Shown here: positions 18,501-26,086 of the stretch, piece by piece
Numbering within the stretch: the first letter of the stretch is position 1
Layout: the number at the start of each line of letters is the position of its first letter
Origin: Bradyrhizobium algeriense
GTDB lineage: Bacteria > Pseudomonadota > Alphaproteobacteria > Rhizobiales > Xanthobacteraceae
Length of the DNA stretch: 64,000 bases
Reading direction: 5' to 3'
NCBI RefSeq assembly: GCF_003062295.1
Contig: NZ_PYCN01000002.1
Span: 310,001-374,000, forward strand
Position numbers and translations under genes: made by a program
The notes under the pieces: model-generated
What the model was told of the DNA's origin: nothing
The model's database searches: none
The model's input: the letters and a program-made list of their open reading frames with translations, nothing else

Positions 18501-18672
18501 CCGACGACAGGCCCGGACTTTGCGTCACGATGTCGACCATCGGCGGGGTCGGATCGGGATAGGCCTCGATGTTGAGCTGCTTGAACGCGATCAGGCCGCC
18601 GACCAGCACGGCGACGAACATGCCGACCATCAAATAGCGGCGGCTGACGGCTAGGGCGACCAGGCGATGCAT
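15550..18672 (-). CDS. CusA/CzcA-type heavy-metal efflux RND pump
   Basis: 1040 residues, full length for an RND pump subunit. It shows the usual two repeats of one plus five membrane helices with two large periplasmic loops. Helix 4 carries DFGLIVDATVIMVE, the proton-relay signature of the heavy-metal (HME) branch, and the N-terminus has NIEAYPDPTPPMVDIVTQSPG. It exports metal ions (Cu/Ag or Co/Zn/Cd) using proton motive force. The membrane-fusion gene lies 26 nt upstream in the same direction. No outer-membrane partner adjoins, and metal specificity cannot be assigned by eye. Confidence 0.92.
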   Translation of the reverse strand: MHRLVALAVSRRYLMVGMFVAVLVGGLIAFKQLNIEAYPDPTPPMVDIVTQSPGLSSEEIERYITIPIETQVAGIKNLRTIRTISLYGLSDVKLQFSFDYTYEEALQQVLNRLSQLAPLPGNAQPTISPLSPTGEIFRYRLKGPPNYSVLDLKTLQDWVLQRRFRAVPGVVDVTGWGGKTKTYELQVDFNRLVANGLMLPQVLQAVSNANINVGGNTINIGAQSAVVRGVGLIRSIDDLNNTMVSQSGGNPVLVRDIAHVTIGEKPRLGIAGLDQDDDIVQGIVLMRRGEQSSPTIARVEKLVHEINHSSILPPGVKIERVYDRKDLIDITTHTVLHNMVVGIILIVLLQWIFLGDLRSALIVGATIPFALFFAVIILVLRGESANLLSVGAIDFGLIVDATVIMVEAIFRRFTQTTALSAAEQSHISFDATMGMKSHAILSAAADVSRSIFFAAAIIIAAFLPLFTLSGVEGNIFGPMARTYAYALAGGLLATFTVTPALSAIILPSHLEEAETWVVKKLDRLYVPVLKWAVANRKVVMTGAAGLVVLTIVFARLLGLEFLPKLEEGNLWIRATLPPTISLQEGNAYVNEMRRMIRSRPEVESVVSQHGRPDDGTDAAGLFNAEFFAPLKPNSEWPGTRDKDELTAQLLGQLQDKFPGVEFNFSQYLQDNVSEAVSGVKGENSIKLYGNDLQALTDTANKIKSVLGTVQGVTDLAVFTSLGQPTIQIDIDRARAARYGLSPGDINATIKVAVGGDSAGDLYEPGSDRHFPIIVRLAPEYRKSAEAIHNLRIGVAGQGGAITQIPLSEVASINLISGAAYIYREQQERYLPIKFSVRNRDLGSAIQEAQEKVAAQVQLPPGSRVEWVGEFGNLQDAIKRLSIVVPISLALIGVLLFFNFGSIVDTLLAMSVIPMAIFGGVLGLLITGIPFSVSAAIGFIALFGIAVMDGIIILSQYNQLIDEGYERMRAVIRAGELQLRPVLMTCVVAGVGLLPAALSEGIGSQVQKPLAIVVVTGMMLAPIVILVTLPVLISVFSRRAR

Positions 18673-18698
18673 TCAGACCGGAGCTTTCAATGAGGAGG

Positions 18699-19943
18699 TC
18701 AGCTGCCGGACGCGGCGCGGTCGATGAACAGCGCACCCTTGGTGACGATCTGCTCGCCGGGTTTCAGGTTGCCGACCACCTCGACGAGATCGCCATTGGT
18801 GAGGCCGGGCTTGACCTGACGCAATTCAATCGTCTTGTCCGGATGCGCGACCCAGATCCGCACCTGATCGCCCTCATAGATCAACGCCTGCTTCGGCACG
18901 CCGACCGCCGGACGGTCGCCCGCCGAATAGATCGTGACGTTGGCGAACATTTCCGGCTTCAGCACGAAGTCCTTGTTGTCGATGGTGGCGCGGACCAGCA
19001 GCCGGCGCGTCGCCGGATCGATGGCGGTGGCGACATAGTTGAGCCGCGCCGACAGCGGACGGCCGGGCAGCGCCAGCACGTTGAACGTCACCTCCTGCCC
19101 AATCGCGACGCTCGCGCAATCGCTCTCGCGGACGAAGGCCGTCATCCAGACGGTGGAGAGATCGCCGATCACATAGACGGGGTCGCTGGCGCCGGCGTTG
19201 ACATACTGGCCGGGGCCGACCTTGCGCTGGACCACGGTGCCGGCGATCGGCGCGAAGATGGTGGTCTCGGGATTGATATGACGCTTTTCCTGGAAGGTCG
19301 CGATGTCCTCATCGGTGAGGCCGAAAATGCGTAATTTGTTGCGCGCCGCCTCCATCGCCGTCTGCGACGAACGCATGTCGTTTTCGGCCTGGATCAGGGT
19401 CGCCTGGCTCTGCTGGTATTCTTTCAGCGGAACGGCCTTGCCCTCGAACAGGTCCTTGGCGCGCGTTCCCTGCAATTGCGCCAGATCGAGCGCGGACTTC
19501 GCCTTGTTCATGGCGGCCATCGCGGCGATGAAATCGTTTTGCGCCTGAACGTTGTCGGCGGCCTCGATCACGAACAGCGGCTGGCCCTTGACGACGCTAT
19601 CTCCCGGCTTGGCCAGCAGCTTGGTGACGCGGCCTGCATAGGGCGAGAACACCGGCGTCGAGCGATCTTCATCGATCGCGATCTTGCCTTCAGTGACGTG
19701 TTCGGCGCGGAAGCCGCGTTCGGTGACGGGCTGAATGGTCAGGCTGGCCCACTCGGCGGCGCTCGGCGTGTAGCGCTGCAATCCCTTGCGGGACTGGCTC
19801 GAGACTTCCGAATGCCCGCGCTTGGCGCCGCCGATGTAGGTGGCGCCGTAAACGGCCCCGCCGGCCAGCGCCAAAAGCGCTGCCGCCACGGCCCATCGCC
19901 GGGGGTTAACCATTTGCAATCGCTTGTAGAATTCTATAAACAT
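18699..19943 (-). CDS. Efflux RND periplasmic adaptor (membrane-fusion) subunit
   Basis: 414 residues. An N-terminal anchor (RWAVAAALLALAGGAVYGATY) precedes a membrane-fusion protein: biotinyl-lipoyl half (VFSPYAGRVTKLLAKPGDSV), a helical hairpin (residues about 130-195), the second lipoyl half (TIFAPIAGTVVQRKVGPGQYVNAG), beta-barrel and C-terminal domains ending VEVVGNLKPGEQIVTKGA. It bridges the inner-membrane pump and an outer-membrane channel. AGG lies five bases before the start; an alternative ATG at 19913 is possible. First gene of the pair with the CusA-like pump. Confidence 0.9.
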   Translation of the reverse strand: MFIEFYKRLQMVNPRRWAVAAALLALAGGAVYGATYIGGAKRGHSEVSSQSRKGLQRYTPSAAEWASLTIQPVTERGFRAEHVTEGKIAIDEDRSTPVFSPYAGRVTKLLAKPGDSVVKGQPLFVIEAADNVQAQNDFIAAMAAMNKAKSALDLAQLQGTRAKDLFEGKAVPLKEYQQSQATLIQAENDMRSSQTAMEAARNKLRIFGLTDEDIATFQEKRHINPETTIFAPIAGTVVQRKVGPGQYVNAGASDPVYVIGDLSTVWMTAFVRESDCASVAIGQEVTFNVLALPGRPLSARLNYVATAIDPATRRLLVRATIDNKDFVLKPEMFANVTIYSAGDRPAVGVPKQALIYEGDQVRIWVAHPDKTIELRQVKPGLTNGDLVEVVGNLKPGEQIVTKGALFIDRAASGS

Positions 19944-20083
19944 GCGACCTGAAGCTCCGCGACAATTTGCCTCACCTCGCGCTAATAGGGCCCAATTGGC
20001 GTTTCACACAACCCCAAAAGTGAAAATGCGTTAGCGGTCGACGTTAAAGTTTGGAGAGGCTGGGTCGAACGCCCATCGAATCC

Positions 20084-21481
20084 CTATTGGCGTGGCGGCC
20101 ATTGCGGCGGATGGCTACCGAGCGGCATGGCCGGGCGCGTCCAGAACGCCGGGGTTTTCGACAGGACCGCCGAATGCCTGACCGATCGCAGCACGCCGAA
20201 GCCCGAACCGGCTTCCTCGACGAAAGGCCTCACCGCCTCCCCCTTCAGGTCTTCGGTCGCAAGACCGCCGGCGACCCGGCCGAGATTCCACAGCCAGCGG
20301 CCGGTCTGCGCCAGCGACACCTGGACGTGCCAGCTTCCGCCTTCACGCGCTTGGCGCGCTTTGGCCATCATGGCGCCGAACGCCATGAAGTAGCCGGTGG
20401 CATGGTCGAGCATCTGCGCGGGCAATTCCTTCGGTCCATCGATACCGGCGGCCTGCCCCTCGGCATGGTTGAATCCGGTCGCGGTCTGCACCAGCGAGTC
20501 GAAGCCGCGCCGCCCGGCCCAGGGACCTGCGGCACCGTAGGCCGACAGCGTGACATAAATGATGCCGGGATTGATGCGCGCGGCGTCCTCCGGCGAGAAG
20601 CCGAGACCTGCGATCGCGCGCGGCCGGTAGCCTTGCGAAAAAATATCCGCCGCAGCCAACAGGTCGCGCAGCACGCCGCGCCCCTGCTCGTTCTTGAGTT
20701 CGACAAAACTCGTCAGCTTGCCGCGGCCGGTGTCGATGGTGAGCCACGGAATGGCCGGTAGCTCTGGGCCGGAGATCAGCAGCACATCGGCGCCATGCGC
20801 GGCGAGCGTCCGGCCCGCCACCGGGCCCGCGATCACGCGCGACAGGTCGAGCACGCGAAGCCCCGCGAGCGGACGATCGCCTTTGGGCCACGGCTTCGGC
20901 GCAGCCTCGCCGATTTTCGTGATCGAGATCAGCGGCAATCCGGCAAGCGCCTTGGCGTGCGGCGTCGCCGACCATTCGTCATGGGAGCGCATGAAGGCGA
21001 CGACGCCGCCGCCGGCATAGGCGGCGGTCTCGAACGCTTCGCCGTCCCATTGCATCAGCGCGGCCTGAACCGCGTCACGCTCCGGCTTGCAGTGCAGCAC
21101 CTTGCAGACCGCGTCGCGATGATGGGGAAAATTGGTGTGCAGGCGCACGAAGCCATTGTCGCGGGTTTTGTAGACACCGGCGATCGCATCCCAGGCCGGT
21201 GGCGGCGGATTGCCGTCGACGCGCAGATAACGTTCGCTCCGGCATTCGACCACGGCATGACGCATATCGACCGCCGTGCCTTGCGCCTCGCCGCTGCGCA
21301 TTTTCCAGATCTCGGCCGCCGCCAGCCCGGTCGCGGCGACGCTGACCTGTGCGGCGGCAGCGACGCGAAACGACGACGGCAGTTGCGGCTCATCGCCGGT
21401 CAGCGTGAGCGCGTCGAGCGCGGAAGCTTCGCCGCCGGCAGAGGTCCAGATATCGCGGAGGATTTCTCTGGGGCTTTGCAT
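20084..21481 (-). CDS. CaiB/BaiF family CoA-transferase
   Basis: 465 residues, type III CoA-transferase fold. Family segments include LAGLRVLDLSRVIAGPVAGRTLAAHGADV (nucleotide-like strand), NEQGRGVLRDLLAAADIFSQGYRP and FDSLVQTATGF, where the Asp is probably the residue that forms the acyl-enzyme anhydride. An unusual N-terminal region of about 200 residues precedes the canonical domain and seems to be a degenerate second CaiB-like repeat. It would transfer CoA between carboxylic acids. It is divergent from the SDR gene at 21630. Substrates unknown. Confidence 0.87.
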   Translation of the reverse strand: MQSPREILRDIWTSAGGEASALDALTLTGDEPQLPSSFRVAAAAQVSVAATGLAAAEIWKMRSGEAQGTAVDMRHAVVECRSERYLRVDGNPPPPAWDAIAGVYKTRDNGFVRLHTNFPHHRDAVCKVLHCKPERDAVQAALMQWDGEAFETAAYAGGGVVAFMRSHDEWSATPHAKALAGLPLISITKIGEAAPKPWPKGDRPLAGLRVLDLSRVIAGPVAGRTLAAHGADVLLISGPELPAIPWLTIDTGRGKLTSFVELKNEQGRGVLRDLLAAADIFSQGYRPRAIAGLGFSPEDAARINPGIIYVTLSAYGAAGPWAGRRGFDSLVQTATGFNHAEGQAAGIDGPKELPAQMLDHATGYFMAFGAMMAKARQAREGGSWHVQVSLAQTGRWLWNLGRVAGGLATEDLKGEAVRPFVEEAGSGFGVLRSVRHSAVLSKTPAFWTRPAMPLGSHPPQWPPRQ

Positions 21482-21629
21482 AAGCGTGTCTCTTCCCTAA
21501 CGTCCTTCTTAACATCCCACGCAACGTAGCCCGGCGCACGCGAAGCGCAATCCGGGTAAAGCGATTTGAGCTTTCTCCCGGGTCAACTTGGCCGCTACAA
21601 TGCGGCGGAATCACATAAGGAAAAACAGA

Positions 21630-22400
21630 ATGGACTTGGGTTTGAAGGGCAGAAATGCCGTCGTGCTCGGCGGCACGCGCGGCATCGGGCGGGCGATTGC
21701 GGATACGCTGGCGGGCGAAGGCGCAGGCGTCGCGGTGTGCGCCCGCAACGCCGATCAGGTCGCCGGCAGCGTTGCCGAACTGCAGGCGATGGGCGTGAAG
21801 GCGACCGGCGCGTCCGTCGATATCACCGACGCCGCCGCATTGAAGTCGTGGATCGCCGATGTTGCACGGCAGCTGGGCAGCGTCGACATGCTGTTTTCCA
21901 ATGCCGGGGCCATGGCGCAAGGCGGCGATCCCGCTTCATGGGAGCAGAACTTTCGGCTCGACGTGCTCGGCGCCGTCAACGCGTTCGAGGCCGCGCGTCC
22001 CTCGCTCGAAGCCAGCGGCGAGAAGACCGGTGACGCGGCCTTCATCATCATTTCATCGATCTCGGCGGCGCAGGCAGATAGCGCCAGCTCCTACGGCCCG
22101 ATCAAGGCGGCACTGATCCACATGGCCAAGGGACTGGCGCGGCAATACGCGGGCAAGAAAATTCGCGTCAACGTGGTGTCGCCGGGCACCGTTTATTTCA
22201 GGGGCGGCATCTGGAACATGGTCGAGCAGAACATGCCGAAGCGCTACCAGGATGCGCTGGCGCGCAACCCGACCGGCCGCATGGCAACGCCGCAGGAGAT
22301 CGCCAATGCCGCCGTGTTCCTGGCGAGCCCGGCCTCCTCCTTCACGACCGGTTCGAACCTCGTCGTCGACGGCGCGATCTCGAACCGCGTAAATTTCTGA
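21630..22400 (+). CDS. Short-chain dehydrogenase/reductase
   Basis: 256 residues from the ATG at 21630 (AAGG nine bases upstream). The classical SDR cofactor motif GGTRGIG (14-20), the NAG motif (91-93) and the S142-Y155-K159 triad in the ISSIS and SSYGPIK segments are complete. The C-terminus ends GSNLVVDGAISNRVNF, typical of classical SDRs. It is an NAD(P)-dependent oxidoreductase of an alcohol or ketone. It is divergent from the CoA-transferase gene, with a degenerate repeat fragment at about 21530-21560 in between. A (GA)15 tract follows 17 nt after the stop. Confidence 0.92.
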   Translation: MDLGLKGRNAVVLGGTRGIGRAIADTLAGEGAGVAVCARNADQVAGSVAELQAMGVKATGASVDITDAAALKSWIADVARQLGSVDMLFSNAGAMAQGGDPASWEQNFRLDVLGAVNAFEAARPSLEASGEKTGDAAFIIISSISAAQADSASSYGPIKAALIHMAKGLARQYAGKKIRVNVVSPGTVYFRGGIWNMVEQNMPKRYQDALARNPTGRMATPQEIANAAVFLASPASSFTTGSNLVVDGAISNRVNF

Positions 22401-22409
22401 GGCATATGG

Positions 22410-22448
<39 letters not shown>

Positions 22449-22567
22449 GATTTACAACTCGCGAAGCAAACCGGTAAATTTGAAACGATAAACTAAGGGA
22501 ACTTTACGAAGTTACCTTCATTCTGGCGGCCTGTTTCGAAGACCCAGACGACTGGGTCCAACGACGG

Positions 22568-22849
22568 ATGGGCAGGATGATTGTCGACGAACAAAGGACA
22601 AAGGTGCAGCGCGAACCGCGGCGCGAGCTGCGCAAACGGCCGACATGGATGACGATCGACAACGGGATCACGAAGCTTGAATGCTTCGTCCTGGACGTCT
22701 CGCCGGGCGGCGCCAAGATCGCGACCGATACTGCGCTTGATGTCAGAGACAGCTTTGAATTGGCGCTGGTGCCCGAACATACGACGCGCCAGTCGTGCGA
22801 AGTGGTCTGGCGCCGGGGCAAGACCTACGGCGTGAAATTCCTGTCCTGA
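22568..22849 (+). CDS. PilZ-domain protein
   Basis: 93 residues, essentially one PilZ domain. The arginine-rich switch (QREPRRELRKRP) is followed by the conserved DVSPGGAKI, the two sequence parts that bind cyclic-di-GMP in the family, and the barrel ends VVWRRGKTYGVKFLS. It would act as a c-di-GMP receptor, but with no output domain or obvious partner its target is unknown. The start may be the ATG at 22568 or 22577; neither has a convincing Shine-Dalgarno. The (GA)15 tract lies about 120 nt upstream, possibly in its leader. Confidence 0.85.
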   Translation: MGRMIVDEQRTKVQREPRRELRKRPTWMTIDNGITKLECFVLDVSPGGAKIATDTALDVRDSFELALVPEHTTRQSCEVVWRRGKTYGVKFLS

Positions 22850-22907
22850 GAGTCTGACTCGAAAGAGCGGCCAATGAAATGAGGCCCTCGGGCCCTTGCT
22901 CCGTCCG

Positions 22908-23025
22908 TCATGCCCGGCCTTGTGCCGGGCATCCACGTCTTGCTCTAACCAGAAAAGACGTGGATGGCCGGGCATAGGCTAGCGGCAGCGACGCCGTCCT
23001 TCCGGACGGCTATGCCCGGCCATGA
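22908..23025. repeat. Dispersed repeat, TCATGCCCGGCC family, copy 1
   Basis: It starts TCATGCCCGGCCTTGTGCC, has a central hairpin (ATCCACGTCTT / AAGACGTGGAT with a TGCC/GGCA surround) and ends TATGCCCGGCCATGA. A related copy lies at 40780-40896. It fills most of the 336-nt gap between the PilZ gene and the next gene. Confidence 0.82.
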
Positions 23026-23185
23026 TGAAAAGTGAGTCATTTTTCAGAGATCGGACCGGCGGCCGACGTCGACCGTCGGCACACCCGCCACCTCCATCCC
23101 CTCCTGCCGACATACTCGTGATTGGCCTCGACGTATGACTGTATTATTACAGTCAGATGTCAGTTCGATTACGGCGGAGCGACGA

Positions 23186-24163
23186 ATGAGTTTGGAATGG
23201 CAGGCACGGTCGGGTTCCCTGACCTGGTCGAATCCCGTGTCCTGGTGGTGGGGGCTTCTGACCCTGGTGAGCGGCGTCAATATCGCCGTCTGGTTCGTGC
23301 TGTATCGCGAGCTTCCCGTCTTGCCGACTGGCGCTGTCGGCAGCACGTCCGGCATCGGGGCCATGCTGCTGTTCTGTGCGGCCTATGTTTTTGGCTGCGC
23401 CTTCAGGTCGTTTCTGCCGCGCGCCGATGTTCAACGGATCTGCCTGTTCGACACCTGGTGGTCGAGCGTTCTGGTCGGACGGACGGTGGCGACCGTGGCC
23501 GAGATCTGTTTTGTGGTGCAATGGGCGATGCTCCTGCACCAACTCGGCACGATGACCGGGGCGGAAACGACCGTGAATGCCGCATGGGTGATCGTACCTC
23601 TGATCCTGATCGCGGAATGCCTCTCATGGTATGCGGTGCTGACCAGGAATTATCTCGGCAACGCCATTGAAAATTCGCTGTGGGCGGTTGCGTTCTTTAT
23701 CATCGGTGCAGGTCTTTGCCGCCTGCTGCCGGAATTCCACGGCGCGGTTCGCGTGATGCTTACCATAGCCATCGCAGGCATTGCGGGCTTCCTGGCGTTT
23801 CTGATGACGATCGACGTCCCGATGTACTTGAACCGCTGGCGCACCGGCGATGCCGATGGTGACAAGCGCCTGACGCCCCGCGAGGGCCTGCGTGACGTCA
23901 GCACGCGCTGGGTGGTGACGCACGACCTGGCCGAGTGGAAGGACGAGATTGCCTGGATGTCGCTCTATTTCAGCCTGGCGGTCTGGTCGAGCCTCGCGCT
24001 GTGCGTGTTCTACGCGCTCGAAAATCATCTGCCGCAGTACCGGACCCAAACGGCGATCGTCAGCGTGTCGCCTGATGCCGCGGCTAGTCATGGTGCGATC
24101 AGCGCCGTTACGGCCGTGAATGTTTCCGCGGCAGATGCGTTGAGAAAGAACGCGGCGCCGTAG
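23186..24163 (+). CDS. Integral membrane protein with EF-hand-like cytosolic/periplasmic loop
   Basis: 325 residues from the ATG at 23186, which has GGAG six bases upstream. Seven or so hydrophobic segments are visible (for example WWGLLTLVSGVNIAVWFVL, VIVPLILIAECLSWYAVL, VRVMLTIAIAGIAGFLAFL, LYFSLAVWSSLALCVFYAL). Between the last two lies D222-A-D-G-D-K-R-L-T-P-R-E233, which fits the 12-residue EF-hand loop (D1, D3, D5, hydrophobic 8, E12) except that position 6 is Lys instead of Gly. I do not recognise the family. A calcium-sensing role is an inference from this one loop. It stands alone. Confidence 0.75.
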   Translation: MSLEWQARSGSLTWSNPVSWWWGLLTLVSGVNIAVWFVLYRELPVLPTGAVGSTSGIGAMLLFCAAYVFGCAFRSFLPRADVQRICLFDTWWSSVLVGRTVATVAEICFVVQWAMLLHQLGTMTGAETTVNAAWVIVPLILIAECLSWYAVLTRNYLGNAIENSLWAVAFFIIGAGLCRLLPEFHGAVRVMLTIAIAGIAGFLAFLMTIDVPMYLNRWRTGDADGDKRLTPREGLRDVSTRWVVTHDLAEWKDEIAWMSLYFSLAVWSSLALCVFYALENHLPQYRTQTAIVSVSPDAAASHGAISAVTAVNVSAADALRKNAAP

Positions 24164-24618
24164 TGCCATCGCGGTTGCCCGAAAAAACTTTACGTCGCAT
24201 GGTTGCGTGACGGGTGCTCGTCCGCCGCGAGGAGCAATCTCACGCACGATACATAGCAGTCACCGCACCGTGAGGATGTTTCGCCGCTCGCGAATGCATG
24301 AAATATTCCGCGCCTTGCGCGAAGCCATTTTCTCGGACCAAGAAGAAATCCCGAAACAATGTCGTCGTACCATGATCCTTTGATTAGACATGGAATCGAT
24401 CATGTGGAACCTCATCGAAATATTTTACCGGGAATATTGCCTGCTCTACCGAAAACACTGCCAGGCTCGACTACGGGGGATGCGCAGGTTTCTCGCTGAA
24501 GCCAGATGAAGCGCGCGCAATCTGTCGCAGCCGGCATCTGCGGTTCCTGTGATTTGCCGACTTGCAGTGAACCGAAATCAGGAGTGATCTTGTCGGACCG
24601 CGATCGAAGGAGAAGGTT
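24164..24618. other. 455-nt gap, relatively AT-rich; one doubtful micro-ORF
   Basis: The base composition is lower in GC than the surroundings. I see no repeat or RNA structure I can name. The only coding candidate is a 39-codon ORF at 24390-24509. A good ribosome-binding site near the end belongs to the small gene starting at 24619. Confidence 0.5.
24390..24509 (+). CDS. Possible 39-residue basic micro-protein
   Basis: It would encode MESIMWNLIEIFYREY, then a Cys/Arg-rich stretch and RRFLAEAR. The composition (basic, aromatic, amphipathic) is not random-looking, but there is no Shine-Dalgarno before either ATG (24390 or 24402) and no family match I can recall. Listed only as a candidate. 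Confidence 0.25.
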   Translation: MESIMWNLIEIFYREYCLLYRKHCQARLRGMRRFLAEAR

Positions 24619-24834
24619 ATGCAGCCATCGACAGACGATCTGCTGATACGCCAAATCAGTGCGCTGATATCTGCGACCGCCGATGCAGCGTCCACCAGCG
24701 GCGAACACACCCACTTCATGGAGGCAAGGCTATACGAGACCCTGGCTGCACATTGCGCCGAAAAGCAAAGGCTCGCAGCAGCATTTGCCGGAAGCGGAGT
24801 CGGAAAGACGAAAGGGGGATTGATCTACTGGTAG
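24619..24834 (+). CDS. Small hypothetical protein
   Basis: 71 residues, with GGAG six bases before the ATG in an AAGGAGAAGG context, a much better site than most genes here. The protein is soluble and mostly helical (DDLLIRQISALISATADAAS; MEARLYETLAAHCAEKQRLA), ending in a glycine-rich tail (GSGVGKTKGGLIYW). No domain recognised. It lies 66 nt from the 3' end of the convergent AraC gene. Confidence 0.55.
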   Translation: MQPSTDDLLIRQISALISATADAASTSGEHTHFMEARLYETLAAHCAEKQRLAAAFAGSGVGKTKGGLIYW

Positions 24835-24900
24835 ATCGGAACCAGTTGATCGGGGATCGTGGGAAAAGGCATACACCACAGGGATACCTTTTGATTGCTC

Positions 24901-25923
24901 TCACGCCGCGTCCGAGGGGATGCGAGTTGGCCCGTTACCTCCAACCAGATCCGATCGGGCGCACGATCGCCTGAATTGGCCCCTGAATTCTCCTGGCGGA
25001 ACGCCGAACTCGCGCTTGAACGCCCGGTTGAACGCCGCCTCAGAGTCGTAGCCTACCTCGGAGGCCACCTGTATCACCGCCTCCCGGGTGGTTTGCAGCA
25101 TCCTGGCAGCGAGTTGCAATCGCCAGCGCGCAAGATAGGTCAGCGGCGGCTCGCCAAGAAACCGGGAGAACCTCTCGGCAAGCACCGAGCGCGAAACGCC
25201 GGTCTCGGCGGCAAGTTGCTCCACGGTCCAATGACGACAGGGTTTTCGGTGCAGCAGCGCCAGTGCACCGCCGACGACCGGATCCCGCGCACCCGCGAGC
25301 CAGCCGGTCTGTTCCGGCGGCAACGCCTCCATGTAGCGCCGAATAGTTTCGATGAAGAGCGCCTCCGCCATCTTGGAGAGCAGGACCGCCTGTCCCGGTC
25401 GCTCCGATCCAGCCTGGGAGACCAGATGGCGAACCGAACTCTCCAGCCATTCGCCGGCTGGGTCTCCGCGCAGGTTGATCTTGATCATCAGCGGCAGCCC
25501 GGCAAGGAAAAGTCGATCGGCATGACGTTCGCAGCCGAAATAGCCGCAGACAAACCTTGTTGCCTCGCCTCCGCCGCCCAATCGCATCGTGGTCAGATGG
25601 CCGACCAAGAACTCACCGATCGAAGCTCCGCTGTCGAGGTAGGTCGATGGCGAGCCGTTCGAAACGGTGTGGGCATCGCCGTGGGGGATGATCAGGATAT
25701 CGCCCGCAGCGACGGCGATGTCGTCTTCGCCCGGGAAGCGCACGACCGCCTTCCCGTCTGTGACCAAATGATAGCTGACCAGGCGCTCGGTTCCGGGAGC
25801 AAGGACGTGGGCGACGTTTTGCAGGTGCGGCACCCGGAACCCCCAGGGGGCTGTGCACTCCGCGTGGTAGAAGATGGCGCCCGTCATGTGCACCGACGCC
25901 AGGGCTTCCGATAGGGCATCCAT
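24901..25923 (-). CDS. AraC-family transcriptional regulator with cupin sensor domain
   Basis: 340 residues. The N-terminal half is a cupin-type effector domain (YHLVTDGKAVVRFPGEDDIAVAAGDILIIPHGDAH). The C-terminal third carries the two AraC helix-turn-helix motifs: WTVEQLAAETGVSRSVLAERF and IQVASEVGYDSEAAFNRAFKREFGVPPGEFR. The gene is divergent from the flavoprotein gene at 26087, so that enzyme is its most likely target, and it probably controls its own expression from the shared 163-nt region. The ligand is unknown. Confidence 0.92.
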   Translation of the reverse strand: MDALSEALASVHMTGAIFYHAECTAPWGFRVPHLQNVAHVLAPGTERLVSYHLVTDGKAVVRFPGEDDIAVAAGDILIIPHGDAHTVSNGSPSTYLDSGASIGEFLVGHLTTMRLGGGGEATRFVCGYFGCERHADRLFLAGLPLMIKINLRGDPAGEWLESSVRHLVSQAGSERPGQAVLLSKMAEALFIETIRRYMEALPPEQTGWLAGARDPVVGGALALLHRKPCRHWTVEQLAAETGVSRSVLAERFSRFLGEPPLTYLARWRLQLAARMLQTTREAVIQVASEVGYDSEAAFNRAFKREFGVPPGEFRGQFRRSCARSDLVGGNGPTRIPSDAA

Positions 25924-26086
25924 TTCCTTGGCTCCCGAACGTGGACCCTACAGCCTGCAAAGAACCACGGAGTTTCGGCAAAGTTGCGGCTTCGGTTTCT
26001 CGCTAATCGATTGTGGGCCTCGACCGCCGCGATCAGTCAGCCTGGCTGCCATGAACCGGCTCGGAAAAACTTGCAAGGAGGTTTCG

